This document shows, one piece after another, positions 18,746-27,764 of a DNA stretch of 64,000 nucleotides. The stretch is from NCBI GenBank assembly GCA_965198915.1, contig CBDAQC010000004.1, positions 434,001 to 498,000 on the forward strand. The letters run 5' to 3'. Every line of letters begins with the position of its first letter. Position 1 is the first letter of the stretch. The stretch comes from BOG-908 sp965198915 (lineage in GTDB: Bacteria > Pseudomonadota > Alphaproteobacteria > Acetobacterales > Acetobacteraceae). Both the position numbers and the translations under genes were made by a program. Under the pieces are notes generated by a model. It had not been told where the DNA came from. It searched no databases and worked only from the letters and a program-made list of their open reading frames with translations.

Positions 18746-18857
18746 GTCATTGTTCCTTGTCGAAAGATGTGCGTCTAGCCTTGCCCCGCGGACATCGCCG
18801 TTTGAACTGGTTCAAAGATGGCGAGTTGCGGGGAATGGACACTAACGCGGACTGTAC

Positions 18858-19607
18858 TTACGCGAATATCGCATTGTTCTTTTCGAACATGACTTGGTAA
18901 GTGCCGTTAGCTTCAGCATTTCGGAGGGGCTTGACCTGTTCGACACTTATCTCGTGCGCTGCTCCACCACGAATGATATCCATTGTTTGCGCGATGAAGT
19001 CGGCCACCGGCATGGCGTGTTCATCCGTCAACCCATCGCTGCCTAAAAGCGCGCTTTGCACATAAGGCGGAATGATCTCCAGCACCTCGACTGAGGTTGC
19101 CTTGAGTTGCTCGCGTAATGTTTCGCTGTAGGAGTGGATCGCCGCCTTGGTTGCGTTGTAGGTCGGCGTCGGCGCCATCGGCACGAACGCCAGTCCAGCC
19201 GATATGGTGACGATCGTCGCCGCCGGCTGCGCCAGCAGATGGTGAATCAAGGCCGCCGTCAGGCGGATCGGCCCAAGGAGGTTAGTCGCAACGGTCGCCT
19301 CGGCATCGGCGATGTTTCCGTCTTTCAGATCTTCAGGGCGCATGATTCCAGCGCAATGAACAACGACGTTGAGTTCGGGATAGTCGCGCAGGAGCGCCGG
19401 CACCACCGCTGCGATCGACGCCGGGTCAGCGACGTCGAGTTCGGTCGCTGTGATGCCTCGGGTCGCCGCGACCACAGCGTCTAATGCGCTCCGCCGTCGG
19501 CCCGCGATAATGACGTAATTGCCATCGGCAGCGAACGCTGTGGCGAGACCGCGGCCGATGCCTGAGCCACCGCCAGTGATGAGGATGGTGTTTCCGGTGG
19601 TCTTCAT
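18858..19607 (-). CDS. SDR-family oxidoreductase (DltE-like)
   Basis: A 249-residue SDR beginning MKTTGNTILITGGGSGIGRG, the characteristic start of the DltE/COG3967 subgroup. It continues with VVHCAGIMRPEDL in place of the usual NNAG, ATIVTISAGLAFVP, YNATK as catalytic Tyr-Lys, and IIPPYVQSAL. ATG 19607 is preferred because the family begins MKTTGN and the longer frame adds eight unrelated residues. It is downstream of an NmrA-type gene on the same strand. Confidence 0.75.
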   Translation of the reverse strand: MKTTGNTILITGGGSGIGRGLATAFAADGNYVIIAGRRRSALDAVVAATRGITATELDVADPASIAAVVPALLRDYPELNVVVHCAGIMRPEDLKDGNIADAEATVATNLLGPIRLTAALIHHLLAQPAATIVTISAGLAFVPMAPTPTYNATKAAIHSYSETLREQLKATSVEVLEIIPPYVQSALLGSDGLTDEHAMPVADFIAQTMDIIRGGAAHEISVEQVKPLRNAEANGTYQVMFEKNNAIFA

Positions 19608-19693
19608 TTCGTGCTCTCCGCATATTCTCACAAGGGCTGCTTGATTGGCGCGACCCGCTCAACCCGCGACGACGAAGCGAACGTCGGCCTTCA

Positions 19694-20554
19694 CTAGCCC
19701 GGACGCGCAAAAAGAATGGCAGGCGTTGTAGACGCAGCAACGGCCTCGGTGCCGGCTCGACCGAAGTCGATCCAGCCCGAGTTGAAGCCTGCTTCCATCT
19801 CGACCCAGTTTCCCATCTTCTCCGGCGGTACGCCCATCGCGCTGATGGTGGCGTCCCAACGTTCACGTGGAAGCGGCTTCGCCACGACGTCACGGCCCAA
19901 CGCGTTTGCCATGCCAGCTGCTATCTCGTCTGGTGTCATGCGAGATCCCACCTCGATCACGCGGTGACCGTCCCATGCTTCCCCTGTCAGAAGGCACGCG
20001 ACTTCGGCGCCGACGTCCTGGGTGGCGACCATCGGAAACGCCCGGTCGACGGGCTGAAGGAAGCTGTCGAAAACACCCGTCTCGCCGACCTGTCCAAGCG
20101 ATCCGAGGAAATTCTCCAGCAGCGCGCCAGCCCGAACGATGGCGATCGGGAAGGTAAAGTCGGCCAGCGCTTCTTCCAGCATGTGCGTCTGGGTGATGTT
20201 GCCAAGCCCCGACGCCTGCTCGGACCCAACCGAGGAGAGAACGACCAGCCTGGGCGGGGGTGATCGACGCAGCGCCTCGACAATGCCGGCATTGAGCCCC
20301 TCGGCTTCCGGAAAGTCGGGGGAGACGGCGAACGGCGTGGGTTGCATCAGGAACGCGCCCTCGACACCCCCAAGCGCCTCGGCCAGCGCATCTCCGTCGA
20401 CCAGGCTGCCCTCGCGCAACTCGACGCCCCTCGCCGACCATTCGGCGGCCTTCGCCCGGTCGCGGACCAGGGAGCGAACCTCGTGTCCGTCGGCCAAGAG
20501 CCGACGCGCCGCAGCGCCGCCGACCTTGCCGGTGATTCCTGCCATGAAGAACAT
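19694..20554 (-). CDS. NmrA-family NAD(P)-binding protein
   Basis: A 286-residue atypical SDR. The cofactor loop is AGITGKVGGAAARRLL, then EVRSLVRDRAK, GAFLMQPTP and LVVLSSVGSEQA, as in NAD(P)H:quinone reductases and redox sensors of the NmrA/QOR2 type. A second Met (fourth residue) is an alternative start. Genes on either side on the same strand (alpha/beta hydrolase upstream, DltE-like SDR downstream) give a likely operon of small redox and hydrolytic enzymes. Confidence 0.7.
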   Translation of the reverse strand: MFFMAGITGKVGGAAARRLLADGHEVRSLVRDRAKAAEWSARGVELREGSLVDGDALAEALGGVEGAFLMQPTPFAVSPDFPEAEGLNAGIVEALRRSPPPRLVVLSSVGSEQASGLGNITQTHMLEEALADFTFPIAIVRAGALLENFLGSLGQVGETGVFDSFLQPVDRAFPMVATQDVGAEVACLLTGEAWDGHRVIEVGSRMTPDEIAAGMANALGRDVVAKPLPRERWDATISAMGVPPEKMGNWVEMEAGFNSGWIDFGRAGTEAVAASTTPAILFARPG

Positions 20555-20585
20555 CTGATCGGCCTTTCGATTGAGCGATTGATTG

Positions 20586-21671
20586 TCAGGCTACCGGAAG
20601 CGGCTCGCGGATGGCCGGCACTCGACCGCGATCGTCGATGCGGCTGCTGAGCAGGGCGAGGGTGTCCTCAATACTCTTCCAGATCATGATGCCCTGTTCC
20701 CACGGCGCGGCGTGCTTTCCGGTGCACCGGTGTCCAGAGACCACGCGCAAGCCGTCGACCTTGCTCAGGGTCGCCTGCAGCCTGTCCTTCTGGTTCTTCG
20801 GGACCATCTGGTCCTCGGCGCTCTGATCCAGGACGACGAGCCGCGGCGCTCTGCCTTCGCCGACGCGCTGGGCGATTGCGGACGGATCGAACCGCGCCGG
20901 GCTTGCAGAAGGCCACGCCTCTTCGCCGCCGAACGCGTTCGACAGCAGCATCGCATATTCGCCGCGCAAGTGCTCGTGCGATGCGTCGAGCTCGTGAACA
21001 AGCGCCGGAAGGTCGTAGAGGCCGTTAAGCCCCAGCATGGCGGCCGGGCAGGGAACATCCGGCATATCCGCCAGCCCGTAATATGGCGGCGACCGCAGGA
21101 CAGCCTGGAGCGCCAGGCAGGCGCCGCAGCTGTGACCCGAGAGGATATAGGACTGATCGGTGAGCCCAAGAGAACGTAGGAACGCGAGGGCGCGAAGGAC
21201 ATCGCTGAGGTGCTGCGGGTGGACCGCCTCCCTGGACGGGTCCGAATGGCCATCCTTGTCGGCATCGTAGGGGAGCTTGGGACTGGTCGGAAACTGCGAG
21301 AGACGGTAGTTGACCGACGCGATCGCCACGATCGGCGAGGACGCTTCCATGTCCGCGAAGGCGTGGGCGACCGTCGGTTCGATCGACGCCGAGGTGAGTT
21401 CAGGGTCCCGCCAGGCACCGCCGTGGACATGCACCAGGTAGCCGGGGCCAGCCGACGACATGCTCGGCTCTGGCAGCGCACCGGCCGTGGTCCCGACCAG
21501 CGCCAACGTTTGCTGTGTTTCGGGCAGATAAAGGTTTAGGGTTTGGAACCGGTCGCCGTCCGGAAAGTACGAAATGTCTCGAGCCACGACGACGGCAACA
21601 GGGTGGCCAACGTGTGGGCTCGTCACCTCGGCACGCCGCCATAGCACGGTGCCAGCATTTTTCGCGGTCAT
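20586..21671 (-). CDS. Alpha/beta hydrolase (esterase / kynurenine-formamidase-like)
   Basis: A 361-residue serine hydrolase. The oxyanion motif is YLVHVHGGAWRDPE (HGGAW) and the nucleophile elbow is LSGHSCGACLALQ (G-H-S-C-G); the late Asp and His are in LVVLDQSAEDQM and VVSGHRCTGKHA. The HGGAW form of the oxyanion motif is typical of kynurenine formamidase (BNA7-like) and related esterases. ATG 21671 is chosen because the sequence upstream is unlike the family and overlaps the NTF2-like gene. Substrate unknown. Confidence 0.65.
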   Translation of the reverse strand: MTAKNAGTVLWRRAEVTSPHVGHPVAVVVARDISYFPDGDRFQTLNLYLPETQQTLALVGTTAGALPEPSMSSAGPGYLVHVHGGAWRDPELTSASIEPTVAHAFADMEASSPIVAIASVNYRLSQFPTSPKLPYDADKDGHSDPSREAVHPQHLSDVLRALAFLRSLGLTDQSYILSGHSCGACLALQAVLRSPPYYGLADMPDVPCPAAMLGLNGLYDLPALVHELDASHEHLRGEYAMLLSNAFGGEEAWPSASPARFDPSAIAQRVGEGRAPRLVVLDQSAEDQMVPKNQKDRLQATLSKVDGLRVVSGHRCTGKHAAPWEQGIMIWKSIEDTLALLSSRIDDRGRVPAIREPLPVA

Positions 21672-21778
21672 AGGATGGTCGCCTTCTGTGAGATACGGCC
21701 CGTGAAATTGGCGGCACCGCCAGACGGCGTGGGATCGCCCTTGGATTGTTGCCTTGAACGACTCCCACGCCGGCACTG

Positions 21779-22273
21779 CTACGCTGCGAGCGTTTCGGCC
21801 GCGATCTTGTCGGGGAAGAGCGGGAACCCGGTCCCGGCGAACGGCGACGTATCCAACCAAAGATATTGGAAAGATCGGCTGATGAACACCCAGTCATCGC
21901 CTGACCGGCGCAGACGATCAAAGCTGACACAGTGGTTCCTATAGAACTTCTCGCCGGGCCCACGAGCAGACTCGTGGCAGAAGGTGCGCGTCGTCGCCTC
22001 GCCACCCTTGATTTCGATTATGCCTGGCAGCGCAAATTGGATGAAAAAGTCCCGTCCCGACCTGAGCCGCCGAAGCATTGCGACAACATTGTCGATGCCA
22101 GTCGCACTCTGCATATGGGGAGCTTTACCGATGACAAATTCCGCGTCGTCAGCCCATGTAGTGCGGAAGGCGTCAAAATCCCCGCGTGTTGCGCTGTCGG
22201 CAAAGCGCGCAACGACGTTGCGTATCGAAGCCTCGTCCATGAATTGATCTAGTCGAGCTTGTTGGTCGGGCAT
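21779..22273 (-). CDS. SnoaL/NTF2-like protein
   Basis: A 164-residue protein of the SnoaL-like superfamily. It begins with a helix (DEASIRNVVARFADSATRGDFDAFRTTWADDAEF), the standard start of this cone-shaped fold, followed by the FCHESARGPGEKFYRNHCVSFDRL strands. Members are small isomerases, dehydratases or hydroxylases and often accompany aromatic degradation or polyketide genes. It is the first gene of a minus-strand series that continues with the esterase 107 bp downstream. Confidence 0.65.
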   Translation of the reverse strand: MPDQQARLDQFMDEASIRNVVARFADSATRGDFDAFRTTWADDAEFVIGKAPHMQSATGIDNVVAMLRRLRSGRDFFIQFALPGIIEIKGGEATTRTFCHESARGPGEKFYRNHCVSFDRLRRSGDDWVFISRSFQYLWLDTSPFAGTGFPLFPDKIAAETLAA

Positions 22274-22579
22274 GTTGTTCCTCGTGTTTTTCGGGTGGGT
22301 TCGTGTATCAGTGACTAGCCCGCTACAATGGCCAAAGCGGGTTCGAGCGCCATTCGAAAGATGGCCATCAAGGACTCATCAGCTGGCGGCATACAGACGT
22401 GCTAATGATCACCTTGAGAGGCTGTCGCTACCATTTTCTTGGCGACAAAGACGATCGGCAGGAGCACATCCGTCATATGGCCTACAACGGCGATCTTTCA
22501 CCTCTGATCCTCCCGCAGGCTTGCCTGATCCTACCAAAACCACCAGTATACCTTCTGGGTGCTGGATTGTGAGGACCGA

Positions 22580-23452
22580 ATGCTTTCGGAACAGGTGGCC
22601 GCGCGTTTGATGAGGACGGTCGTCGAACACGCATTAGGATCGCCAGCGCCCACGGCGATACCGCGTTCTACGATTTGGTGGAGTCCGAAGCCGACCAACC
22701 CGACGCCGGCGATGTTCGAGGCCAAGTTTTACATCCTTCTTCAAGGGGCAAAACGCCTGACGATCGGCGGTGAGGCCTATGACTTCCAGGCAGGCACCTG
22801 CGCCGTTTCGTGCGTCGCCCTCCCGTTCACCAGTCAGGTTGTCAAAGCTTCTCCAGCCGCACCGTATGTCGGGCTGGAACTCAGGCCAGATCCAGGGATG
22901 ATCGCGAGCCTGCTGCTCGAGATGCCACCTTCTTGCGGGACGGACTCTGCCTCCTTTGCCACTGCACAAGCCGACTCGAATGTCACTGATCCGCTTGACC
23001 GCCTCGTCCGTCTACTGGCCGTGCCTGCTGATCTCTCCATACTCGCTCCTCAGTTCGAGCGAGAGCTGTACTATCGGCTGTTACAGGGTCCTTTGGGTGG
23101 AACGCTACGTCAGATAGTTCAGCAGAGTTCGTGTCTCCAGCAAATTAGGACGGCTGTGGAGTGGCTTCGTTGTAATGCGCACAACTCAATGCGAGTGCCC
23201 GAGCTTGCCGCAAACGCAGGCATGAGCGTCACTTCGTTTCATCGGCACTTCAAGGCCGTCACGGCGCACAGCCCCCTGGCTTACCAACGGCATATCCGTC
23301 TGCTTGACGCACGTCGCCTGGTAGCCTCGGGAGCTACCAACGTGACCACTGCCGCGTTCAGGACCGGATACGCGAGCACCGCCCAGTTCAGCCGAGAATA
23401 CAAGCGGCTGTTTGGCGTCTCGCCATCCAATGACGCACCGGCATTTCACTGA
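22580..23452 (+). CDS. AraC-family transcriptional regulator (AraC_N type)
   Basis: A 290-residue regulator similar in layout to the one at 13679. AraC_N shows FEAKFYILLQGAKRLTIGG. The HTH pair is LAANAGMSVTSFHRHFKAVT and FRTGYASTAQFSREYKRLFG. I prefer ATG 22580, preceded by GAGGA four bases upstream; a GTG at 22559 is possible. It is divergent from the NTF2-like/esterase/NmrA/SDR series starting at 22273, its probable target. Confidence 0.75.
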   Translation: MLSEQVAARLMRTVVEHALGSPAPTAIPRSTIWWSPKPTNPTPAMFEAKFYILLQGAKRLTIGGEAYDFQAGTCAVSCVALPFTSQVVKASPAAPYVGLELRPDPGMIASLLLEMPPSCGTDSASFATAQADSNVTDPLDRLVRLLAVPADLSILAPQFERELYYRLLQGPLGGTLRQIVQQSSCLQQIRTAVEWLRCNAHNSMRVPELAANAGMSVTSFHRHFKAVTAHSPLAYQRHIRLLDARRLVASGATNVTTAAFRTGYASTAQFSREYKRLFGVSPSNDAPAFH

Positions 23453-23463
23453 CGCGAGAAACC

Positions 23464-24411
23464 TTATGCTTCTAGGCTGCGCCGCAATGCTTCATCACTG
23501 ATCCGCTCCGCTCGGCGGCTGACGCGAGCGTCAGCCACCATTTCGAATCCATGGAATGCACCTGGATAAAGATGGAATTCGACCGGCACGCCCGCCTGGG
23601 TCAGTCGCCGGGCGTAGGCCAGGTTCTCCTCAAGGAACAGGTCCAGCCCACCTACAGCGATAAACGCGGGCGGCAGCCCAGCTAAATCCGGGGCACGGGC
23701 AGCGGCAGCGTACGGGGACACGCCCTCGCCGCCGCCGGAATGGCCCAGCAGCGACGACCAGCCGAAGCGATTGTACTCCCGCGTCCACATGTGCTGGCCG
23801 GTGAAAGGATTGGGATTGGGGTCGCTCACCGTGCGGTCGTCCAGCATCGGGTAGGTGAGATGCTGGAACCGGATCGCCGGCCCGCCGAGGTCGCGCGCCA
23901 GCAGCGCGAGTGCTGCGGCGAGCCCTCCGCCAGCGCTCTCGCCTTTCACACCGATGCATTGGGGATCGACCCGGAGCGCATCGGCTGAATCGTGCAACCA
24001 GCGCAGCGCCGCGTAGCAGTCTTCGATCGCACCGGGAAACGCGGTCTCGGGGGCCAAACGGTAATCGACCGAAACGACCCTACAGCCGAACTCCGACGAC
24101 AGCCGTCTATTGGTGGCATCCGCCATCTCCGGCGAGCCCAGGACGAAGCCACCGCCGTGAATGTGGAGTATGGCGGGCGTCAACATGTCATCGCGAACGG
24201 GGCGGTAGCTGACGACGCGGACCGGCGGCGCTCCCTGCGGCCCTGGGACGGTGAAGCTTTCCACGACCGCAGGGGCGGCTGCCTCCTGCGCCTTCGCGAA
24301 CATGCCAGCCATGGCGAGCCGGATCCCCGGCAAGGCTTGGGCGGTGAACTCCATCGGTGGCACGGTGTCGAGCGCAGGACGCAGATCAGGGTCGATATAG
24401 GCTTCGATCAT
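23464..24411 (-). CDS. HSL-type esterase/lipase (alpha/beta hydrolase)
   Basis: A 315-residue hydrolase of the hormone-sensitive-lipase family. It shows the HGGG oxyanion motif in LHIHGGGFVLGSP, VVSVDYRLAPE, the nucleophile in GVKGESAGGGLAAALAL (G-E-S-A-G), PAFIAVGGLDLF with the acid Asp, and the late histidine in FHLYPGAFHGFE. ATG 24411 is preferred; a longer frame would need a TTG and would overlap the preceding gene. It probably hydrolyses short-chain or aryl esters. The gene starts 40 bp after the alcohol dehydrogenase-like gene, so they are likely co-transcribed. Confidence 0.75.
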   Translation of the reverse strand: MIEAYIDPDLRPALDTVPPMEFTAQALPGIRLAMAGMFAKAQEAAAPAVVESFTVPGPQGAPPVRVVSYRPVRDDMLTPAILHIHGGGFVLGSPEMADATNRRLSSEFGCRVVSVDYRLAPETAFPGAIEDCYAALRWLHDSADALRVDPQCIGVKGESAGGGLAAALALLARDLGGPAIRFQHLTYPMLDDRTVSDPNPNPFTGQHMWTREYNRFGWSSLLGHSGGGEGVSPYAAAARAPDLAGLPPAFIAVGGLDLFLEENLAYARRLTQAGVPVEFHLYPGAFHGFEMVADARVSRRAERISDEALRRSLEA

Positions 24412-24451
24412 GGTCACTGGCTGGATTGTCCGGGGTTCAGTGCGCGGCGGG

Positions 24452-25459
24452 TCAGACAAGGGTGATGACGATCTTGCCGAACGCCTCGGCCGACTTCAGG
24501 GCTTCGAAGGCCTTCCTGGCGTCTCCGAAAGCGAAGCGCGCGCCGATCGGCGGCTTGATACCATGTGCGTCGATGAACGCGGAGAGGTCCCGCTGGTCCG
24601 CCGTGCTGCCCACGGCGACGCCACGAATACTGACTGCCTTGGCCATGATCTGCATCGGGTCGAGCGCGTCCCCCTGCGTGAAAAGACCCATCACCGCCAC
24701 TTCTCCGGCCGGCTTGAGCGCGACCATTGACTGGTTGACCGAACCGAGCCCGGCCGCGTTTACGACCTTGTCGACCCCGCCGCTCAGATCGAACACCGCC
24801 TGACCCCAGAGAGGCGTGTCGACATAATTCACCACGCCCGTCACGCCGAGTGCTGCCAGCGCAGCCTTTTTGTCATCGCGGCTCGTCGTGGCGAACACCT
24901 GAGCCCCTAGCGTCCGCGCCAAGACGACAGCGAACAGCGAGACGCCCCCCGTGCCGAGCGTGAGAACGGAGGCACCCGGGCCGACTGGATGTGCCACTTG
25001 CAACGCACTCCAGGCCGTCACCCCCGCGCAGGGAATCGTTGCCGCCTCCTCCAACGTCAGGCTGTCGGGCGCTTTCACTATGCGGTCGGCCCTCAGGACC
25101 ACGTGCTCCGCCAGCATGCCGTCTTCGGCACCCGAACCCGGGCCAGTCCCCATGGTTGGCGTCGGCGGCCCATTGGGACGATCACGAAAGTAGATGCTCA
25201 TCACGCGGTCGCCAACAGCCCAGCCGGTGACGTTCGGTCCCGCGGCATCGATCACGCCAGCACCGTCCGCCACTGGGATCAGGTCGCGCCCCGGCGTACG
25301 GAAGAACGGAGACACTAGCGTGATCAGGTCGCGCTGGTTGAGGGACACCGCGTGAACGCGCACGCGCACTTCGTCCGGTCCGGGTTCTGGTATAGGCACG
25401 TCTTCGACAACCAGACCGTCGAGGTTCGTTCGATCCGCCTTCAGCAGCCAACGCTTCAT
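24452..25459 (-). CDS. Zinc-independent NAD(P)-dependent alcohol dehydrogenase (MDR family)
   Basis: A 335-residue medium-chain dehydrogenase. The GroES-like N-terminal half shows VRVRVHAVSLNQRDL (no zinc Cys, the position is N-Q-R-D) and VADGAGVIDAAGPNVTGWAV. The Rossmann half has VLTLGTGGVSLFAVVLARTLG. Lack of zinc ligands places it with quinone-oxidoreductase-like MDRs. ATG 25459 fits the family start. It is divergent from an Rrf2 regulator at 25578. Fragments of a close relative of this gene and of the Rrf2 gene occur at 32.4-32.6 kb. Confidence 0.75.
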   Translation of the reverse strand: MKRWLLKADRTNLDGLVVEDVPIPEPGPDEVRVRVHAVSLNQRDLITLVSPFFRTPGRDLIPVADGAGVIDAAGPNVTGWAVGDRVMSIYFRDRPNGPPTPTMGTGPGSGAEDGMLAEHVVLRADRIVKAPDSLTLEEAATIPCAGVTAWSALQVAHPVGPGASVLTLGTGGVSLFAVVLARTLGAQVFATTSRDDKKAALAALGVTGVVNYVDTPLWGQAVFDLSGGVDKVVNAAGLGSVNQSMVALKPAGEVAVMGLFTQGDALDPMQIMAKAVSIRGVAVGSTADQRDLSAFIDAHGIKPPIGARFAFGDARKAFEALKSAEAFGKIVITLV

Positions 25460-25493
25460 GTCTGTATCCTTGCCCGGCGACAACCGAGCCTTT

Positions 25494-25551
25494 AATGTAA
25501 GAGTGATCCATACATCCTGCCTCGGCTAAGTGCAATAGTCATCATTACATT
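25494..25551. promoter_or_regulatory. Inverted AATGTAA/TTACATT arms between ADH and Rrf2 genes
   Basis: AATGTAA (25494-25500) and its reverse complement TTACATT (25545-25551) flank the centre of the divergent promoter region. They could be two half-sites or two operators of the Rrf2-type repressor encoded next door. The AT-rich arms stand out from the GC-rich surroundings. Confidence 0.4.
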
Positions 25552-25577
25552 CTAATGGCCGAAGGGAGCTGCTCGAA

Positions 25578-26021
25578 ATGCTTGATCTGCGGTTCCCAAC
25601 CGCCCTCCAGATGGTCCTCTCGCTGGCCGTGGCCGACGAGATCGGGGCGCGGTGCACGAGTGCGGAACTGGCGAGTGGCCTTGGGGCTCATCCTGCACTG
25701 GTGCGCACGCTGCTGATGCCGCTGGCGAGGGACGGCATCGTCGTGACCACTTCTGGAAAGAACGGCGGTGTGCGGCTAGGCCGCGACCCTGAGGAAATCA
25801 CGTTGCGCGACGTGTATCGTGCGGTAATCGACGACAAGCGACTGTTCACGGCGCGGCCGCGCGTGCCGAGCCTCTGCGTCGTCAGTGCCAACATCGAGGC
25901 GTTTTTCGGATCGCTGGCGGATCGCGCCGAGAACGCCGTTCTGAGCACGTTCGCGGAACAGACCGTCGCGCAAAGCTTGGCTGAAATCCGGGTCATGGAC
26001 GCGGCTCGGACGGCAGGCTGA
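25578..26021 (+). CDS. Rrf2-family transcriptional regulator
   Basis: A 147-residue Rrf2 regulator. The winged HTH spans residues 1-60: CTSAELASGLGAHPALVRTLL and the wing with GKNGGVRLGRDPEEITL. Only one cysteine is seen in the sensing region (VPSLCVVSANIE) rather than the three Fe-S cysteines of IscR, so it belongs to the YwnA-like group that senses small molecules. It is divergent from the MDR alcohol dehydrogenase gene and probably represses it. Confidence 0.75.
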   Translation: MLDLRFPTALQMVLSLAVADEIGARCTSAELASGLGAHPALVRTLLMPLARDGIVVTTSGKNGGVRLGRDPEEITLRDVYRAVIDDKRLFTARPRVPSLCVVSANIEAFFGSLADRAENAVLSTFAEQTVAQSLAEIRVMDAARTAG

Positions 26022-26189
26022 CTTTCTTACCATTCAACGCACCGTGCTTTGTGGCACCATGCGACACCCTCGAACAAACCCGTTGCTTGGCGCGCCATCG
26101 ATACCGGAACTGCCTCGCGAACGCGACACTTTGCCGCGACAACGCGCGCTTGGGGGCACATTGCAGGCTGCTACTGACGCAAGGGGCAA

Positions 26190-27110
26190 TCACCACTTCA
26201 TCTCGGAGGGCGCAGGCCGGTCGAGAGCGTCCAACTCCGCGAGTATATCCTGGCTTAGCTGGACTGCGGCTGCGGCAATGTTCTCCTCGAGGTGCGAGCG
26301 GTCAGCGGTGCCCGGTATCAGCAGGATGTTGGGCGCGTGCGCCAGGAGCCACGCCAGTCCGAGTTGCGAGGCACTCATCTCCAAAGTCGCCGCAATCCTG
26401 ATCACCGCTGACTGACCCGTCACCTTCGGCCAGCCCGGGTAAGCGCCGCCAAGCGGGAAGAAGGGCACCCAGGCGATGTGATGCTCCCGGCACAACGTAA
26501 GCATGTCCTCGAATTCTCGACTGACCAGACTGTAGGCGTTCTGAACGCAGGCGATGCCGACAGGCAGAGCTCGCTTGAGGCCGTGCAGGTCGATTGCGCT
26601 CAAGCCGATGGCCGCGACCTTCCCCTCATCGCGCAGCGAGACCATCATTGCCAACTGATCGTCGAGGTCGACCACCTGTTCGCCTTCAGCTTTGAGTCCC
26701 GGCCCAACATCCAGGCGACGCAAGTTCACCACCGGGATCTGATCGAGGCCAAGGCTTCGGAGATTATCCTCGACGCTTGCTCGAAGTTGCTCGGGCCGCT
26801 GTGCAGGCTTGAGCGGGATTGTTCCGCCGGGATTGGGATCGGCCCCAACCTTGCTCGCGACTGTGACGCTGGCGCGTGATCGAACGACCCGTCCGATCAT
26901 TTCGTTGACGCGCCCATCGCCGTAGAACTGCGCGGTGTCGATGTGATCGACGCCGAGGTCGATGGCGTGTTCCATCAAAGCGACCGCCTGAGCCGGTTCG
27001 GCCACCAACCTGCGCAATTGCATTGCCCCGTATCCCATCCGTGCGACCTGGTTGGCACCAAGTCCGTAAGTGCCTGCACGCGTGGCCGCTCGTGCCTTCT
27101 GTTGGGACAT
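26190..27110 (-). CDS. Aldo/keto reductase
   Basis: A 306-residue AKR. It has LGVDHIDTAQFYGDGRVNEMIG with the catalytic Asp and Tyr, VASKVGADP with the Lys, and late NLRRLDVG and the C-terminal IPGTADRSHLEENIAAA that reads NADPH. ATG 27110 is supported by family start position. It probably reduces aldehydes or ketones. It is divergent from a TetR regulator, and two palindromes in the shared promoter suggest joint repression. Confidence 0.75.
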   Translation of the reverse strand: MSQQKARAATRAGTYGLGANQVARMGYGAMQLRRLVAEPAQAVALMEHAIDLGVDHIDTAQFYGDGRVNEMIGRVVRSRASVTVASKVGADPNPGGTIPLKPAQRPEQLRASVEDNLRSLGLDQIPVVNLRRLDVGPGLKAEGEQVVDLDDQLAMMVSLRDEGKVAAIGLSAIDLHGLKRALPVGIACVQNAYSLVSREFEDMLTLCREHHIAWVPFFPLGGAYPGWPKVTGQSAVIRIAATLEMSASQLGLAWLLAHAPNILLIPGTADRSHLEENIAAAAVQLSQDILAELDALDRPAPSEMKW

Positions 27111-27139
27111 CAGGGTTCTCCCGTGGTAAAGGGCTCTGG

Positions 27140-27185
27140 CCGGAGGGTCCTCCGGATAAATCAACCTAAGAGGAGGATCCTCCGG
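27140..27185. promoter_or_regulatory. Two palindromic operators for the TetR-family regulator
   Basis: Site 1, 27140-27155 (CCGGAGGGTCCTCCGG), is palindromic except for its central pair. Site 2, 27172-27183 (GGAGGATCCTCC), is a perfect 12-bp palindrome followed by GG so that both share GGAGGrTCCTCCGG. Their centres are 30 bp apart, three helical turns, so bound dimers would lie on the same face. They overlap the leaders of both divergent genes and the second includes the regulator's own ribosome binding site. Confidence 0.65.
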
Positions 27186-27764
27186 TTGTCAACGACTGGC
27201 CCACGACGCGCCGATGCCACGAAAAATCGCGATCGCCTCGTCGGAGAAGCGCTTGTTTTGTTTTCTGCCGGTAACGAAGCGGTGACGCTGGAGGCAATCG
27301 CCAAGGCGGCCGGTGTCGGGATCGGCACTCTTTACCGTCATTTCCCGACACGGGAGGCCTTGATCGAGGCCGTCTATCGGCTGGAGCTTGATGCGCTCGA
27401 AGCAGAGGCCATCGACTTGCTCGAAGGCCATCCAGCTTCCGAGGCGATGCGCCGTTGGATGGATCGCTATGTCCAGTTCGTCGCCACGAAGCACGCGATG
27501 CATGATGCACTGCGTATCGCCTTGTCGCCGCGGACATGGGCGGCCTCGGAAATGCGGACCAGGATCAACAAGACGATCGCGACATTCATTGAGGCCGGAT
27601 CGCGAGACGGAAGCCTGCGAGACGATGTACGACCAGATGACGTCGCGCTCGGCCTCGCAGGCATGGTGCTGGCCGCCACAACATCACCGGACCTGGATCA
27701 AGCAAGTAGACTACTCGACTTGCTAATGGCGGCACTACGAACACAATTCCAAGTTAACGGTTGA
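27186..27764 (+). CDS. TetR-family transcriptional regulator
   Basis: A 192-residue TetR regulator. The HTH lies in residues 15-50 (VTLEAIAKAAGVGIGTLYRHF). The C-terminal domain is a helical ligand-binding bundle of the common SbtR-like type (RWMDRYVQFVATKHAM). The start is TTG 27186, chosen because GAGGAGG lies 9-16 bases upstream and the HTH begins soon after; the longer open frame runs back into the divergent gene. It likely represses itself and the aldo/keto reductase through the two palindromes between them. Confidence 0.75.
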   Translation: MSTTGPRRADATKNRDRLVGEALVLFSAGNEAVTLEAIAKAAGVGIGTLYRHFPTREALIEAVYRLELDALEAEAIDLLEGHPASEAMRRWMDRYVQFVATKHAMHDALRIALSPRTWAASEMRTRINKTIATFIEAGSRDGSLRDDVRPDDVALGLAGMVLAATTSPDLDQASRLLDLLMAALRTQFQVNG

